Shown: positions 8,428 to 17,286, counted from the stretch's first letter. The stretch: 64,000 nucleotides of DNA from Methanocellales archaeon (GCA_030610945.1 JAUWQV010000003.1:144614-208613); one strand, 5' to 3'. Program-made: numbers and translations. The notes: a model not told the origin generated them from the letters alone.

Positions 8428-10302
8428 ATGCAATTATTACTCATCCACTCGGATTACATCGAATATGAGGTAACAAAGGAGAGCCCTATTGCAGAGAAGA
8501 TAGATGAATCGCTCAAGAAGGGTCGGCTGGAGGATGCCATAGGAGCGTTCATCGCAGTTGAGAAGGTCGACGAAACAAATCCAAAAAAAGCGGCAGAGCA
8601 AACTGCAGATGAAATTAAAAAGGTTGCCAATCAAGTCAAGGCTAAAAATGTCATGCTCTACCCCTATGCACACCTAAGTTCCGATCTTGCGTCGCCAAAG
8701 GTTGCAGTGGAAGTGCTAAAGAGCATTGAAGAGCTTTTGAAGCCCCATCTTAGCGTTGTACGAGCGCCATTTGGATGGTACAAGGCATTTAAGCTCAGCT
8801 GCAAAGGACATCCTTTATCAGAGTTATCCAGGAGCATCAAACCCACGGAGAAAGAGAAGGTTTCAGAAGCCCTGAAGGCAGAGAAGATTGAATCACACTG
8901 GCGGGTATTAACGCCGGATGACGAACTTCTGGAAATAAACGAATTTGACTTTTCCAAACACGAGAAACTCAAAAAGTTCGCTGATTACGAGATAGCGAAG
9001 AGCAGGGTTGTTGAGCGGACACCTCCGCATGTCGAGTTAATGCGCCGCTTTGAATTTGCAGACTATGAGCCCGGCTCGGACCCTGGCAACATGCGGTTCT
9101 ACCCAAAAGGGAGGCTTGTGAAAAGTTTGTTAGAAGACTATGTGCTCAGGCGTACTATCGACTATGGCGCCATGGAAGTCGAAACCCCAATCATGTATGA
9201 CATGGAACATCCCACGCTGCGGAAATACTTGGACAGGTTTCCAGCACGCCAGTATTCGATGGAATCTGACAAAAGACGACTGTTCCTGAGATTTTCCGCG
9301 TGCTTTGGCCAGTTTCTCATGAATCATGACATGACGATTTCGTACAGAAACCTGCCGTTAAAGATGGTCGAAATGACCAGGTATAGTTTCAGGAGGGAAC
9401 AGAGAGGCGAATTGGTTGGACTGCGCCGCCTCAGAACCTTCACGATGCCGGATATGCACACTTTATGTGAAGACATGACGCAGGCTGTCGAGGAGTTTAA
9501 GAAACAATACCAGATGTGTATGGATATCTTGGCTGACATAGGACTTAGCCAAAAAGACTACGAAGTTGCCATCAGATTTACTAAGGATTTTTATGATGCA
9601 AACAAGACGTTCATCCACAGCCTAGCCAAGATTGTAAACAAACCAGTGCTGGTCGAGATGTGGGATGAGCGTTTCTTCTACTTCGTGCTCAAATTCGAGT
9701 TCAACTTCGTCGATGCGCTGGATAAGGCAAGCGCCATGTCAACGGTGCAGATAGACGTGGAGAACGCTGAGCGGTATGATATCAAATTTATAGATGCTAA
9801 TAACAAAGAAAAAAGACCAACTATCCTGCATTGCTCGCCGAGTGGCGCCATAGAACGATGTATGTATGCGCTGCTGGAAAAGGCATGGATGGATGCCCAG
9901 CATGGAAAAATGCCAATGCTACCGCTCTGGCTATCGCCAACACAGGTCAGGATAGCCCCAGTAGCAGACAGACACTTCAAATATGCTGATGAAATTGCAA
10001 CGCAACTGGAGATGCAACATATCAGGGTCGACGTCGATGACAGAGAGGGGACACTAAGCAAAAAGATCAGGGATGCGGGCATGGAGTGGATTCCATACGT
10101 AGCGGTAATTGGTGATAATGAAATGCAAAGTGGCATGCTTAAGGTTACAATCAGGGAAGAGTCCGGACCTAAAAAAGCGCAAAATGTAGATATGTCCCCA
10201 ACTGAACTATCTTCCCGAATTTTGGCAAAGACCAAACATATGCCCTATAAACCGCTTCCTCTATCCAGATACCTATCCTCCAGGCCAAAATTTGTCGGAT
10301 AG
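8428..10302 (+). CDS. thrS: Threonyl-tRNA synthetase (archaeal type)
   Basis: 624 residues. It starts [15 protein letters not shown], the archaeal D-aminoacyl-deacylase-like editing domain (about 1-145), which removes mischarged serine. The class II catalytic core follows, with motif 2 around [20 protein letters not shown] and motif 3 around [18 protein letters not shown]. The anticodon-binding domain begins near residue 510 ([15 protein letters not shown]). It is full length, with a TGA-proximal promoter region upstream (gataaataaag) and the RBS-like AGGGTGA. Confidence 0.97.
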   Translation: MQLLLIHSDYIEYEVTKESPIAEKIDESLKKGRLEDAIGAFIAVEKVDETNPKKAAEQTADEIKKVANQVKAKNVMLYPYAHLSSDLASPKVAVEVLKSIEELLKPHLSVVRAPFGWYKAFKLSCKGHPLSELSRSIKPTEKEKVSEALKAEKIESHWRVLTPDDELLEINEFDFSKHEKLKKFADYEIAKSRVVERTPPHVELMRRFEFADYEPGSDPGNMRFYPKGRLVKSLLEDYVLRRTIDYGAMEVETPIMYDMEHPTLRKYLDRFPARQYSMESDKRRLFLRFSACFGQFLMNHDMTISYRNLPLKMVEMTRYSFRREQRGELVGLRRLRTFTMPDMHTLCEDMTQAVEEFKKQYQMCMDILADIGLSQKDYEVAIRFTKDFYDANKTFIHSLAKIVNKPVLVEMWDERFFYFVLKFEFNFVDALDKASAMSTVQIDVENAERYDIKFIDANNKEKRPTILHCSPSGAIERCMYALLEKAWMDAQHGKMPMLPLWLSPTQVRIAPVADRHFKYADEIATQLEMQHIRVDVDDREGTLSKKIRDAGMEWIPYVAVIGDNEMQSGMLKVTIREESGPKKAQNVDMSPTELSSRILAKTKHMPYKPLPLSRYLSSRPKFVG

Positions 10303-10349
10303 AACGAAGGATTTAATATCCCACATATAATATCCTAAAGAAGAGGAAC

Positions 10350-10631
10350 ATGATAGGCCCAACCGAATTGATGATTATACTTGCTATAGCAGCAGTTTTA
10401 TTCGGCACCAACAAGCTGCCCGAAATCGCACGTCAGATGGGCAAGGCGATGGGGGAGTTCAAGAAGGCGCAGATGGAATTTGAATCAGAGATTAAATCAG
10501 CTACATCCATAACGCCCAAGCCGGTTGAATCCAAAGCGAAAAGTTCTGGCGACTTTGATATCGAAGATGAACTCAAGGATAAAGTAGTCGGACAGGTTAC
10601 CTCCAAGTTGAAGTCGAAGGTTTTAAAGTGA
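10350..10631 (+). CDS. tatA: Sec-independent protein translocase subunit TatA
   Basis: 93 residues: an N-terminal membrane helix MIGPTELMIILAIAAVLFG, the hinge, then the amphipathic helix KLPEIARQMGKAMGEFKKA, and a charged C-terminal tail. These are the diagnostic TatA/B elements. TatA oligomers form the pore for folded proteins with twin-arginine signals. No tatC is present in the window. A TATA-like cacatataatatcc lies just upstream. Confidence 0.95.
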   Translation: MIGPTELMIILAIAAVLFGTNKLPEIARQMGKAMGEFKKAQMEFESEIKSATSITPKPVESKAKSSGDFDIEDELKDKVVGQVTSKLKSKVLK

Positions 10632-10632
10632 C

Positions 10633-11013
10633 TTATCTTATCACGGTTACCGGGCAGGGGGCATAGCGAGTTACAGCCTCAGCGACACTTCCCAACTCCA
10701 TTCGTTTAATTCCTGTGATACCTCTTGACCCCATAATTATCTGGTCAATATTTCCCTTTTCTGCCTCTTCAATAATGCCCCTGGAAATGATAGAATTAAT
10801 GTATGACTTGGTGTTGCATTCAACACCAATTCCTTTTGCTATATCTCTGACTTGCGCGAGCACGTTCTCACTCTCTTCTTGCGCAACTGGCGATGTGATG
10901 ACGTGAAGGGCAGTAATGCTGGCGCCAGAATCTTTAGCAAATTGTAAGGCGTACCTAGCCGCTTTCTCTGCCTCAGATGACCCATCAACAGCCACTAACA
11001 ATTTCATCGTCAT
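10633..11013 (-). CDS. Universal stress protein (UspA family)
   Basis: 126 residues starting MTMKLLVAVDGSSEAEKAA. The ATP-binding signature GSRGITGIKRMELGSVAEAVTRYAPCPVTV is intact (G-2x-G-9x-G(S/T)), so this is an ATP-binding USP. The ATG has GGAGGAAT 8 nt upstream. Its stop is 1 nt from the convergent tatA stop. It is a tandem paralogue of the next gene (11074-11469), with the same domain order and near-identical C-terminus. Confidence 0.93.
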   Translation of the reverse strand: MTMKLLVAVDGSSEAEKAARYALQFAKDSGASITALHVITSPVAQEESENVLAQVRDIAKGIGVECNTKSYINSIISRGIIEEAEKGNIDQIIMGSRGITGIKRMELGSVAEAVTRYAPCPVTVIR

Positions 11014-11073
11014 TTGTATTCCTCCTATTTTAGTTTCTCAATAACGTCAATTAAAGCTTTCTAAAATGTGATA

Positions 11074-11469
11074 TCATCGTATCACAGTTACCGGGCAGTT
11101 AGCATGCCTGACTACATTTTCGGCAACGCTCCCCATTGCCATCCGCTTAATCCCGGTAAGCCCTTTAGACCCGATTATTATAAGGTCGTAACCTCCTTCC
11201 TCAGCCTCTTCGATTATTCCCCTGTGAATGATGGGATCGATGCGTGACTTGATCTTGCAATTCGCCTTTGCCTCTTTCGCTATTTTCTCAACATGGGAGA
11301 GAACCTCTTTGCTTTTTCTTTCGTCCTCACGTTCAATAGGAGGCTCAACTCCAATGACGTTAAGCACGGTAACACTTGCACCATAGGCCTTGCCAAGTTT
11401 AAAGGCATACTTGGCCGCTTTTTTTGCCTGGGACGATCCATCAACAGCCACTAATAATTTTTTAAGCAT
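11074..11469 (-). CDS. Universal stress protein (UspA family)
   Basis: 131 residues from the ATG at 11467-11469, which gives the family N-terminus MLKKLLVAVDGSSQAKKAA; the longer frame to 11508 adds a stretch lacking USP similarity. The ATP loop GSKGLTGIKRMAMGSVAENVVRHANCPVTV is complete. It is the tandem duplicate of the USP gene at 10633-11013 and probably co-transcribed with it. It is positioned directly downstream of the minus-strand tRNA cluster. Confidence 0.93.
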   Translation of the reverse strand: MLKKLLVAVDGSSQAKKAAKYAFKLGKAYGASVTVLNVIGVEPPIEREDERKSKEVLSHVEKIAKEAKANCKIKSRIDPIIHRGIIEEAEEGGYDLIIIGSKGLTGIKRMAMGSVAENVVRHANCPVTVIR

Positions 11470-11524
11470 ATGCCTACACTTCCATCCATCTTTAAACATA
11501 CTCGGCACTAATAAAGTTACCGAA

Positions 11525-11598
11525 TGGGGGCGGTAGGATTTGAACCCACGATCGGCTGGTCTGGAGCCAGCTGCCCTTCCGGACTAGGCCACGCCCCC
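11525..11598 (-). tRNA. tRNA-Trp (anticodon CCA)
   Basis: A complete cloverleaf without intron: acceptor GGGGGCG/CGCCCCC, D-stem GCCT/GGGC, anticodon stem GCTGG/CCAGC with loop CTCCAGA (anticodon CCA), T-arm GTGGG-TTCAAAT-CCTAC, discriminator A, no encoded CCA. Many euryarchaeal tRNA-Trp genes carry a long intron; this one does not. It is the last of four tRNA genes on this strand. Confidence 0.93.
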
Positions 11599-11604
11599 AT
11601 AAGA

Positions 11605-11704
11605 TAGTCCCGGGCGGATTCGAACCGCCGTCGCGGGCTTTCTTCACAACCCTCGAAAGGGTTGTGCCAAAGGCCCGCAGGATTGACCACTACCCTACGG
11701 GACT
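11605..11704 (-). tRNA. tRNA-Gln (anticodon TTG) with canonical BHB intron
   Basis: The 100-nt gene has acceptor AGTCCCG/CGGGACT and T-arm GGCGG-TTCGAAT-CCGCC. A 27-nt intron (plus-strand 11640-11666) sits at 37/38. It forms a textbook bulge-helix-bulge: 4-bp helix CTTT/GAAG, bulges GGC and AAA, and a 7-8 bp intron hairpin (CACAACCC/GGGTTGTG). Splicing gives loop CTTTGGA with anticodon TTG and a 73-nt mature tRNA. No CCA is encoded. Confidence 0.92.
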
Positions 11705-11726
11705 ATACTTCGTTTAAGCGAATGCA

Positions 11727-11800
11727 TGGGCCCGGCCGGATTCGAACCGGCGATCTCCGCCATGTAAAGGCGATGTCATAACCAACTAGACCACGGGCCC
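11727..11800 (-). tRNA. tRNA-Val (anticodon TAC)
   Basis: An intronless cloverleaf: acceptor GGGCCCG/CGGGCCC, anticodon loop TTTACAT (TAC), T-arm GCCGG-TTCGAAT-CCGGC, discriminator A. It is 74 nt with no encoded CCA. It belongs to the minus-strand tRNA cluster. Confidence 0.93.
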
Positions 11801-11845
11801 TTGCCCAAAGAGATGATATACGATTACTCATAAATCTTTTGGGTT

Positions 11846-11935
11846 TCATACTGGCAGAACAAAGTAAATTGTGGCAAGCGAGAGAAATGCCATTATAAGC
11901 AGGACTGCCACTATTCTCTCTTCTTTCTGCATCAT
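11846..11935 (-). CDS. Possible 29-aa membrane peptide between tRNA genes
   Basis: An ATG-ATG start abuts the 3' end of tRNA-Ala and runs 29 codons to TGA. The peptide starts MMQKEERIVAVLLI and is one charged N-terminus plus a single hydrophobic helix ending YFVLPV. A charged KEER head followed by a hydrophobic helix resembles the N-terminal anchor of some archaeal OB-fold proteins (from memory, unverified), so this could be a truncated remnant or a true microprotein. There is no separate RBS. It would be transcribed with the tRNA cluster. Low confidence. Confidence 0.25.
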   Translation of the reverse strand: MMQKEERIVAVLLIMAFLSLATIYFVLPV

Positions 11936-12062
11936 GGACCGGTCGGGATTTGAACCCGAGGCTTATAGGCGCAGTCAAAGCGCTCTCTACCAATAAGGAT
12001 GTCATGCTCTTTCAGACCATGACATTTGCCAAGGTAGCGATCTACCCCTGATCTACCGGCCC
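11935..12062 (-). tRNA. tRNA-Ala (anticodon GGC) with two introns
   Basis: The 128-nt gene reads as a 72-nt tRNA after removal of two introns. Acceptor GGGCCGG/CCGGTCC (one G-T), D-stem GATC/GATC, anticodon stem CTACC/GGTAG, loop TTGGCAT, T-arm TCGGG-TTCAAAT-CCCGA. Intron 1 (34 nt, plus 11993-12026) is at 37/38, with an 8-bp hairpin ATGTCATG/CATGACAT but a relaxed central helix. Intron 2 (22 nt, plus 11963-11984) interrupts the variable loop. Its BHB is complete: helix GTAG/CTAT, bulges AGA and AAG, hairpin GCGC/GCGC. Without removal of intron 2 the variable loop would be 27 nt. Confidence 0.85.
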
Positions 12063-12115
12063 GAGTGTATTCTTTAATGGCAAGATTTTACAATAAATCT
12101 ATCGGTGAGGGACTT

Positions 12116-12125
12116 TTTATATAAA
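12116..12125. promoter_or_regulatory. Symmetrical TATA box between divergent tRNA genes
   Basis: TTTATATAAA is a near-perfect archaeal TATA box and a palindrome. On the plus strand it would start transcription near 12145-12150, just ahead of tRNA-Ile at 12171. On the minus strand it could also serve the tRNA-Ala cluster, although the leader would be about 30 nt longer; a second AT-rich element nearer 12090 is an alternative. Confidence 0.6.
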
Positions 12126-12170
12126 GAAAACTTTAACTATATGCTGCCCTAACTCTGTGGCAATTCATCT

Positions 12171-12262
12171 GGGCCCGTAGCTTAGTCTGGTTGGAACTCG
12201 TAAGAGCAATATGCGCACGGCTGATAACCGTGAGGTCGGGCGTTCAAATCGCCCCGGGCCCA
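12171..12262 (+). tRNA. tRNA-Ile (anticodon GAT) with a 17-nt intron in the D-arm
   Basis: Acceptor GGGCCCG/CGGGCCC, anticodon stem CACGG/CCGTG, loop CTGATAA (GAT), T-arm GGGCG-TTCAAAT-CGCCC, discriminator A. The D-arm is 17 nt too long. Positions 12196-12212 (ACTCGTAAGAGCAATAT) form a BHB: helix GTTG/CAAT, bulges GAA and ATG, 3-bp hairpin CTC/GAG with loop GTAA. Removing them restores D-stem GCTT/GAGC and a 75-nt tRNA. The anticodon position has no intron. Confidence 0.88.
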
Positions 12263-12303
12263 CTATTTAGATAAAAAATAAAAAAAGAAGGAAAAAAAAG
12301 TAG

Positions 12304-12612
12304 TTACTTCAAAACGTCAGATGGATTTCTTGATAGTTGGTTATATTTCAGGTGGCGAACGCCAACCTTCTTAACCTTTGGTTTCCAGACCGTTGATGGT
12401 AACCAGCTCGGTGCACCACTTGGGGCACTGACTTTCTCTCTCGAACCAGTAAATACATGAAGTCTTTTTGTACCCTTCTCTCTGAGGACTATTTTTGTCT
12501 TTCCTCTGCTTGCGCATTTTAGAGCAGCATCTCGTGGCTGAAAACCACTGAATGTTCCCAATTCTTTACCATTCTCTATCAAACCAAAATTCTTTTTAGC
12601 TCTGTTTGCCAT
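12304..12612 (-). CDS. Chromosomal DNA-binding protein MC1
   Basis: 102 residues from the ATG at 12610-12612, which has GGGGAGA 7 nt upstream and a TATA element (ggattatatc) about 40 nt upstream. The sequence (MANRAKKNFGLI, AALKCASRGKTKIVLREKGTKRLHVF, WLPSTVWKPKVKKVGV) is the MC1 family, the small basic DNA-bending protein that compacts the chromosome in Methanosarcina and haloarchaea. It is a useful lineage marker. Typical MC1 is about 93 residues; this has a slightly longer C-terminus. Confidence 0.95.
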   Translation of the reverse strand: MANRAKKNFGLIENGKELGTFSGFQPRDAALKCASRGKTKIVLREKGTKRLHVFTGSREKVSAPSGAPSWLPSTVWKPKVKKVGVRHLKYNQLSRNPSDVLK

Positions 12613-12732
12613 ATTCAATCTCCCCAAACTTTACTTAGTAGATAGAGATATAATCCTCTCCTATTTCAACGTTGCGTTTTTTCTTGATGCCAAACCCGTA
12701 TATTCAACGTGATTTTGAATTCTGCAATCAAA

Positions 12733-14037
12733 TCACCATGTAAAAAGGCCAAAAAAGTACAAAATTAGTGGAAGCAGTAATATACCCATGGCATGCGTTC
12801 TTCTCACCTTAAGATAAGGCGAGAGCATCCCAATAACCATGGCGATTGCGAAGATGATAACCCCAAACAAACCCGTGAACAAAACAACCATTACTCCTAA
12901 ACAAAGCAAAATTGCTGCACTGAGCTTTGAATAGTTCATGCGGACTAGAAGTTTAGATGCACGGTCACCTATAAAAATCGTGGCGAAGTAAGATAGAATT
13001 GAAACTCCTACAATGACCATCAAGAGAAGCACTATTAATGATGTGCTCCATGCATTTGGCTCCATGACGCTTTTGATGGCAACCATGGCGCCGCTGCGCG
13101 GTCGCTGAATAATATATAGCGCGATTATGCCAAAAATTGCGTTCGCCGTGTTGACCCCGCTGACTGCGACTATAAACTCTCTTGAAGAGCCTTCTCCTTT
13201 TTCCTTGACCAATAACCGAGTCACCACTGTCGCCACTGCAGGCGATACCCCGGGCAGCCATGCCACCATGGACCCAGCTAAACTTCCCGTGAATATACCC
13301 CTTGTGACCCTTCGTTTTGACAGTTTAAATTTCGTCTTCACCTGTTTAGGAATCGTGGACTTGGTGACCAAGCTGATTATGAGCATGCTTGCCCCAAACA
13401 TTCCTGAGAGCAGTGGAAATAATATAGAAGGTTCGCCAATGGATATTATAGGGCACATCAAGCCGCTCCTAGTGAAGGAAAAGATGCCCAGCATACCAGA
13501 GAGAAGAAACACCAGTGCAGCATATCCTTTGTATTTGAGCTTCGACTCCCAGGGGTCTATTCTCTCACCGCTCTCGGTCCCTATCATAATTAGTGCGATG
13601 GATAGCAAAATCCAGCCCATATATTGGTTGAGAATGGGATAGATATGCTTGAAGAGGATGCTGAGCGGTAGTATGAGTCCCAATGCCACTATCACCGAGC
13701 CGGCGCTGCCCAACGCAGATAATCTGATTGCTTCAATGCCTCTTCCCTCTAACAACATCCTATGCCCTGGCAGGACCGCAAGCGCCGTCTCTGCCTCAGG
13801 TGCGCCAAGGAATATTGACGGGATGAAATCCAAAAAAGTGTGTGCTACCGCATTTGCTAGGATTATAATAATGATACAGACCGGCGAAATGCCATGCTGG
13901 AGCAGCGCTGGAGAGAATGTGACGAGCAGTATTGCGACGTTGTTGACGTGAAGCCCTGGGATTAACCCGGTAATGATGCCCAGAGCGCATCCCACAAGGG
14001 CGGATGCTAACAAGAAATGCAACGCAATCTGGGGCAT
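12733..14037 (-). CDS. TctA-family (DUF112-type) membrane permease
   Basis: 434 residues, about 11-12 membrane helices. GIITGLIPGLHVNNVAILLV near residue 20 and WLPGVSPAVATVVTRLL in the second half are the repeated glycine/proline-rich loops of the tripartite tricarboxylate transporter TctA family (PF01970). No TctB or periplasmic TctC-like gene is nearby, as is usual for archaeal members, so the substrate and mechanism are unknown. It is probably a single-gene unit ahead of the aminotransferase. Confidence 0.85.
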   Translation of the reverse strand: MPQIALHFLLASALVGCALGIITGLIPGLHVNNVAILLVTFSPALLQHGISPVCIIIIILANAVAHTFLDFIPSIFLGAPEAETALAVLPGHRMLLEGRGIEAIRLSALGSAGSVIVALGLILPLSILFKHIYPILNQYMGWILLSIALIMIGTESGERIDPWESKLKYKGYAALVFLLSGMLGIFSFTRSGLMCPIISIGEPSILFPLLSGMFGASMLIISLVTKSTIPKQVKTKFKLSKRRVTRGIFTGSLAGSMVAWLPGVSPAVATVVTRLLVKEKGEGSSREFIVAVSGVNTANAIFGIIALYIIQRPRSGAMVAIKSVMEPNAWSTSLIVLLLMVIVGVSILSYFATIFIGDRASKLLVRMNYSKLSAAILLCLGVMVVLFTGLFGVIIFAIAMVIGMLSPYLKVRRTHAMGILLLPLILYFFGLFTW

Positions 14038-14070
14038 GAATTGTTTTCATCACACTTATAGATGAAAAAG

Positions 14071-15219
14071 TTACCTCACTAAAATGTTCTTAATTCTTTC
14101 CAGCCCTTCGGATATGCGCGCCTGCGAGGTTGCATAGGATATCCGCACGTAATTGGCGCCAGAGGGTCCGAATGCGCCGCCTGGAGTAACCGCGACATAC
14201 GCTTCGTTCAGCAATCGCTCCGCAACACACATTCCGTCTCCATACTGACCAACATTTACGAACACATAGAACGCACCCCTTGGTCTTGCACATTCAAATC
14301 CCATTGACTTAAGACCGTTTACCATAAGGTCTCTGCGCGCTCTAAACTCGCTCACCATCCCGGCAATGCAATCCTGCGCCCCTGTCAGCGCTGCCACCGC
14401 GCCATACTGCGCAAAGGATGTTGCACAGCTCGTAGAGTGCTGCTGTATCTTGAGCATGGCATCCAAGATCTCTGGCGGAGCGGTTGCGTAGCCCAGCCGC
14501 CAGCCGGTCATCGCATACGCCTTGGAGAATCCGTTGACCGTAATCGTTCTCTCATGCATACCATTGAAGGAGGCGATGCTGAGATGTGTCCCTTCATAAA
14601 TTATCTTTTCATATACCTCGTCTGAGAGCACGAATATATTATAGTCTTTGGCGATATCTGCAATCATCTTGAGCGTGTTTTCGTCAAAAACTGCCCCGGT
14701 TGGATTACCTGGCGTGTTTAGGATGATTAGTTTGGTTTTGTCAGTGATGAATTCCAAGAAGTCGTTTGGTATAAAACCTCTTTTCTCATCCGTTCTGACC
14801 CATACTGGCCTCGCACCTGCAAATTTTACGCAGGACTCATATGAAACCCAGGCAGGGTCGAACAAGATTGCCTCGTCACCCTCGTTGAGTATGGAAAGCG
14901 CGGCTTCAAAAATCGCCTGCTTTGCCCCCAGCGTTACGATGACGTCGTCCGCGGATGCGCTAATGCCGTTCTCCTTGAATTTATTTGCAATCGCCTCTCT
15001 TAATTCGGGTATGCCGGCGCTCGGCGTGTAATGCGTTTTTCCCTCGTCCAGCGCCTTCTTCGCAGCATCCATGATGTGTTGTGGAGTGGCAAAATCAGGC
15101 TCACCAACGCTGAAACTGATGACATCCTTTCCAGAACGTTTTAACTGGTTGGCTAAGTCCGATATTCTAAGCGTCGCGGATTTTTCTATCCTGTTGACCC
15201 GTTCTGATAGCATATTCAC
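14071..15219 (-). CDS. PLP-dependent aminotransferase, class I (aspartate aminotransferase-like)
   Basis: 382 residues, fold type I. The PLP-lysine site is VNGFSKAYAMTGWRLGY. NTPGNPTGAVF, SDEVYEKI and the substrate-carboxylate arginine segment NYVRISYATS are all present. This matches archaeal AspB-like enzymes that move amino groups between aspartate or aromatic amino acids and 2-oxoglutarate; the exact substrate cannot be fixed from sequence. The start overlaps the ribH stop by 4 nt, so it belongs to a ribC-ribH-aminotransferase operon. Confidence 0.92.
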   Translation of the reverse strand: MNMLSERVNRIEKSATLRISDLANQLKRSGKDVISFSVGEPDFATPQHIMDAAKKALDEGKTHYTPSAGIPELREAIANKFKENGISASADDVIVTLGAKQAIFEAALSILNEGDEAILFDPAWVSYESCVKFAGARPVWVRTDEKRGFIPNDFLEFITDKTKLIILNTPGNPTGAVFDENTLKMIADIAKDYNIFVLSDEVYEKIIYEGTHLSIASFNGMHERTITVNGFSKAYAMTGWRLGYATAPPEILDAMLKIQQHSTSCATSFAQYGAVAALTGAQDCIAGMVSEFRARRDLMVNGLKSMGFECARPRGAFYVFVNVGQYGDGMCVAERLLNEAYVAVTPGGAFGPSGANYVRISYATSQARISEGLERIKNILVR

Positions 15220-15629
15220 TCACGCATTCGCTGCACCATCTTTACCGCTGATTCAACCGCCCGCTTCGCATAATCAATGCGCTCGTGTGCCTCCAACCTG
15301 CTCATTCCAGGACCAGATATGCCCAGCGCAACGGGTTTCTCAAAATCCAGCGATAAATCTGTGAGTTTTCTGGATGTTTGCTGCATGATGACTTCGTCGT
15401 GTTCTGTCGTGCCTTCAATAACACAGCCAAGGGCGACAACGGCATTAATATCCTTGTCCTTGACTAATTTCTTCACTGCCAGAGGCATGTCGTAAACGCC
15501 GGGTACGAGAATGGTTTGCACCACAGATGCGCCGAGAAACGCAGCGTGCTCTTTCCCCAGTAATTCCATCTGATGCGTCAAATCTCTGTTGAATTCCGAC
15601 ACGACAAATCCAAGTCTAATTTTATCCAT
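15216..15629 (-). CDS. ribH: 6,7-dimethyl-8-ribityllumazine synthase
   Basis: 137 residues from the ATG at 15627-15629, which has GGAGG 7 nt upstream; a TTG two codons earlier is a weaker start. Family motifs: FNRDLTHQM near the N-terminus (substrate ring binding), PGVYDMPLAVKKL, and VALGCVIEGTTEHDEVI with the catalytic His region. It condenses the ribitylaminopyrimidine with dihydroxybutanone phosphate. The gene lies 15 nt downstream of ribC, giving the last two riboflavin steps in one operon. Confidence 0.95.
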   Translation of the reverse strand: MDKIRLGFVVSEFNRDLTHQMELLGKEHAAFLGASVVQTILVPGVYDMPLAVKKLVKDKDINAVVALGCVIEGTTEHDEVIMQQTSRKLTDLSLDFEKPVALGISGPGMSRLEAHERIDYAKRAVESAVKMVQRMRE

Positions 15630-15643
15630 TTTCAATCCTCCTG

Positions 15644-16132
<489 letters not shown>

Positions 16133-16161
16133 TTAAGAGTTTCTTTCCAAAAATGAGATGA

Positions 16162-17286
16162 TTACTTCAGCGCATCTTTTGCAGCAGCCACGCCACCTTC
16201 TGCGTTAACACCGAGTTCGGACAGCGTGGACTCCAATGCCTCCAAAGTGACCAAAATCTCTTTTGTGGACACGTTGCCCATGTGTCCTATCCTGAATATC
16301 TTGTCCTTGAGATGCGCCTGCCCGCCTGCTATGAGCACTCCTCTTTTCTTCATGCCGCCGCGCAGCTGTTTATCAGTTATGCCTTCAGGCATTTTTACTG
16401 CGGTAACTGTATTTGAGTACGCGCTGACATCGTTCAAACGCGGGAATAATTGCATGTCCATCGCATTCATCGCCTTTCTAACGGCTTCCGCGCACTTCCT
16501 ATGCCGCTCGATTCTTTCGTGCATGCCCTCTTCCTTTATCATGCGAAGCGCTTCATGTAGTCCAAAGAACAGAGACACGGCTGGAGTATATGGCGTCTGC
16601 GCCAGCTCCTTTGCGGCATATTTTCGGTATGCCTGGAGGTCAAGATAGTATGGGGATTTTGCCTTCATGCGTTCCCAGGCTTTTTCGCTGACAGCGAGGG
16701 CTGCTAACCCTGGAGGTGCGGCAAGACATTTCTGCGAGCCGACGATGGCAATGTCCACGCCCCATTTATCCACTGGCACATCCACGCCGCCTATTGAGGA
16801 AACCCCATCCATGATGAATAATGCATCGTACTTCTTGGCCAGCGCTCCAACCTCTTTAGCTGGGTTTAGCATGCCAACCGAAGTCTCGTTGTGGACCATG
16901 GTTACGGCTGACGCGCCCTTTTCTAATGCACCCTCTACATCGCTTAGTTCTATGGGATTGCCCCACTCATACTCCACGGGTATCGGATTTCCATACAGCG
17001 CGACGATTTCCTTGAAGCGCTCGCCGAATTTGCCGTTTACAATCGTAACCACATCGTCGCCATCTACAACGTTGCTGACTGCTGCTTCCATTCCGGCAGT
17101 TCCAGAGCCGCTAAGCACGAAAACATCGTTCTTCGTTTGAAAAACCTCTTTCAATATCGCAATACACTCCCCGTATACCTCCGCAAATTCTGGGCTGCGG
17201 TGATTAATCATCGGCCTAGACATCGCCTTCAATACTCTGGAATGCAAAAGCACTGGTCCCGGTATCATCAGCAGTTCTGAATTCAT
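16162..17286 (-). CDS. PLP-dependent aminotransferase, class V (alanine-glyoxylate/serine-pyruvate type)
   Basis: 374 residues from the ATG at 17284-17286, giving the family start MNSELLMIPGPVLLHSRVLKAM. A TATA element (tttttatatc) lies about 30 nt upstream, suggesting a leaderless mRNA; the longer frame to 17340 would cover it. The PLP lysine is in VGSQKCLAAPPGLA, and the DGVSSIGGV segment binds cofactor. Archaeal homologues such as MJ0959 are broad-specificity aminotransferases; the physiological reaction is not decided by sequence. Confidence 0.9.
   Translation of the reverse strand: MNSELLMIPGPVLLHSRVLKAMSRPMINHRSPEFAEVYGECIAILKEVFQTKNDVFVLSGSGTAGMEAAVSNVVDGDDVVTIVNGKFGERFKEIVALYGNPIPVEYEWGNPIELSDVEGALEKGASAVTMVHNETSVGMLNPAKEVGALAKKYDALFIMDGVSSIGGVDVPVDKWGVDIAIVGSQKCLAAPPGLAALAVSEKAWERMKAKSPYYLDLQAYRKYAAKELAQTPYTPAVSLFFGLHEALRMIKEEGMHERIERHRKCAEAVRKAMNAMDMQLFPRLNDVSAYSNTVTAVKMPEGITDKQLRGGMKKRGVLIAGGQAHLKDKIFRIGHMGNVSTKEILVTLEALESTLSELGVNAEGGVAAAKDALK

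Noticed and set aside
11703..12005. Minus-strand 100-codon frame in the tRNA cluster
   Set aside because: It runs through tRNA-Val and most of tRNA-Ala; the RNA genes explain the sequence.
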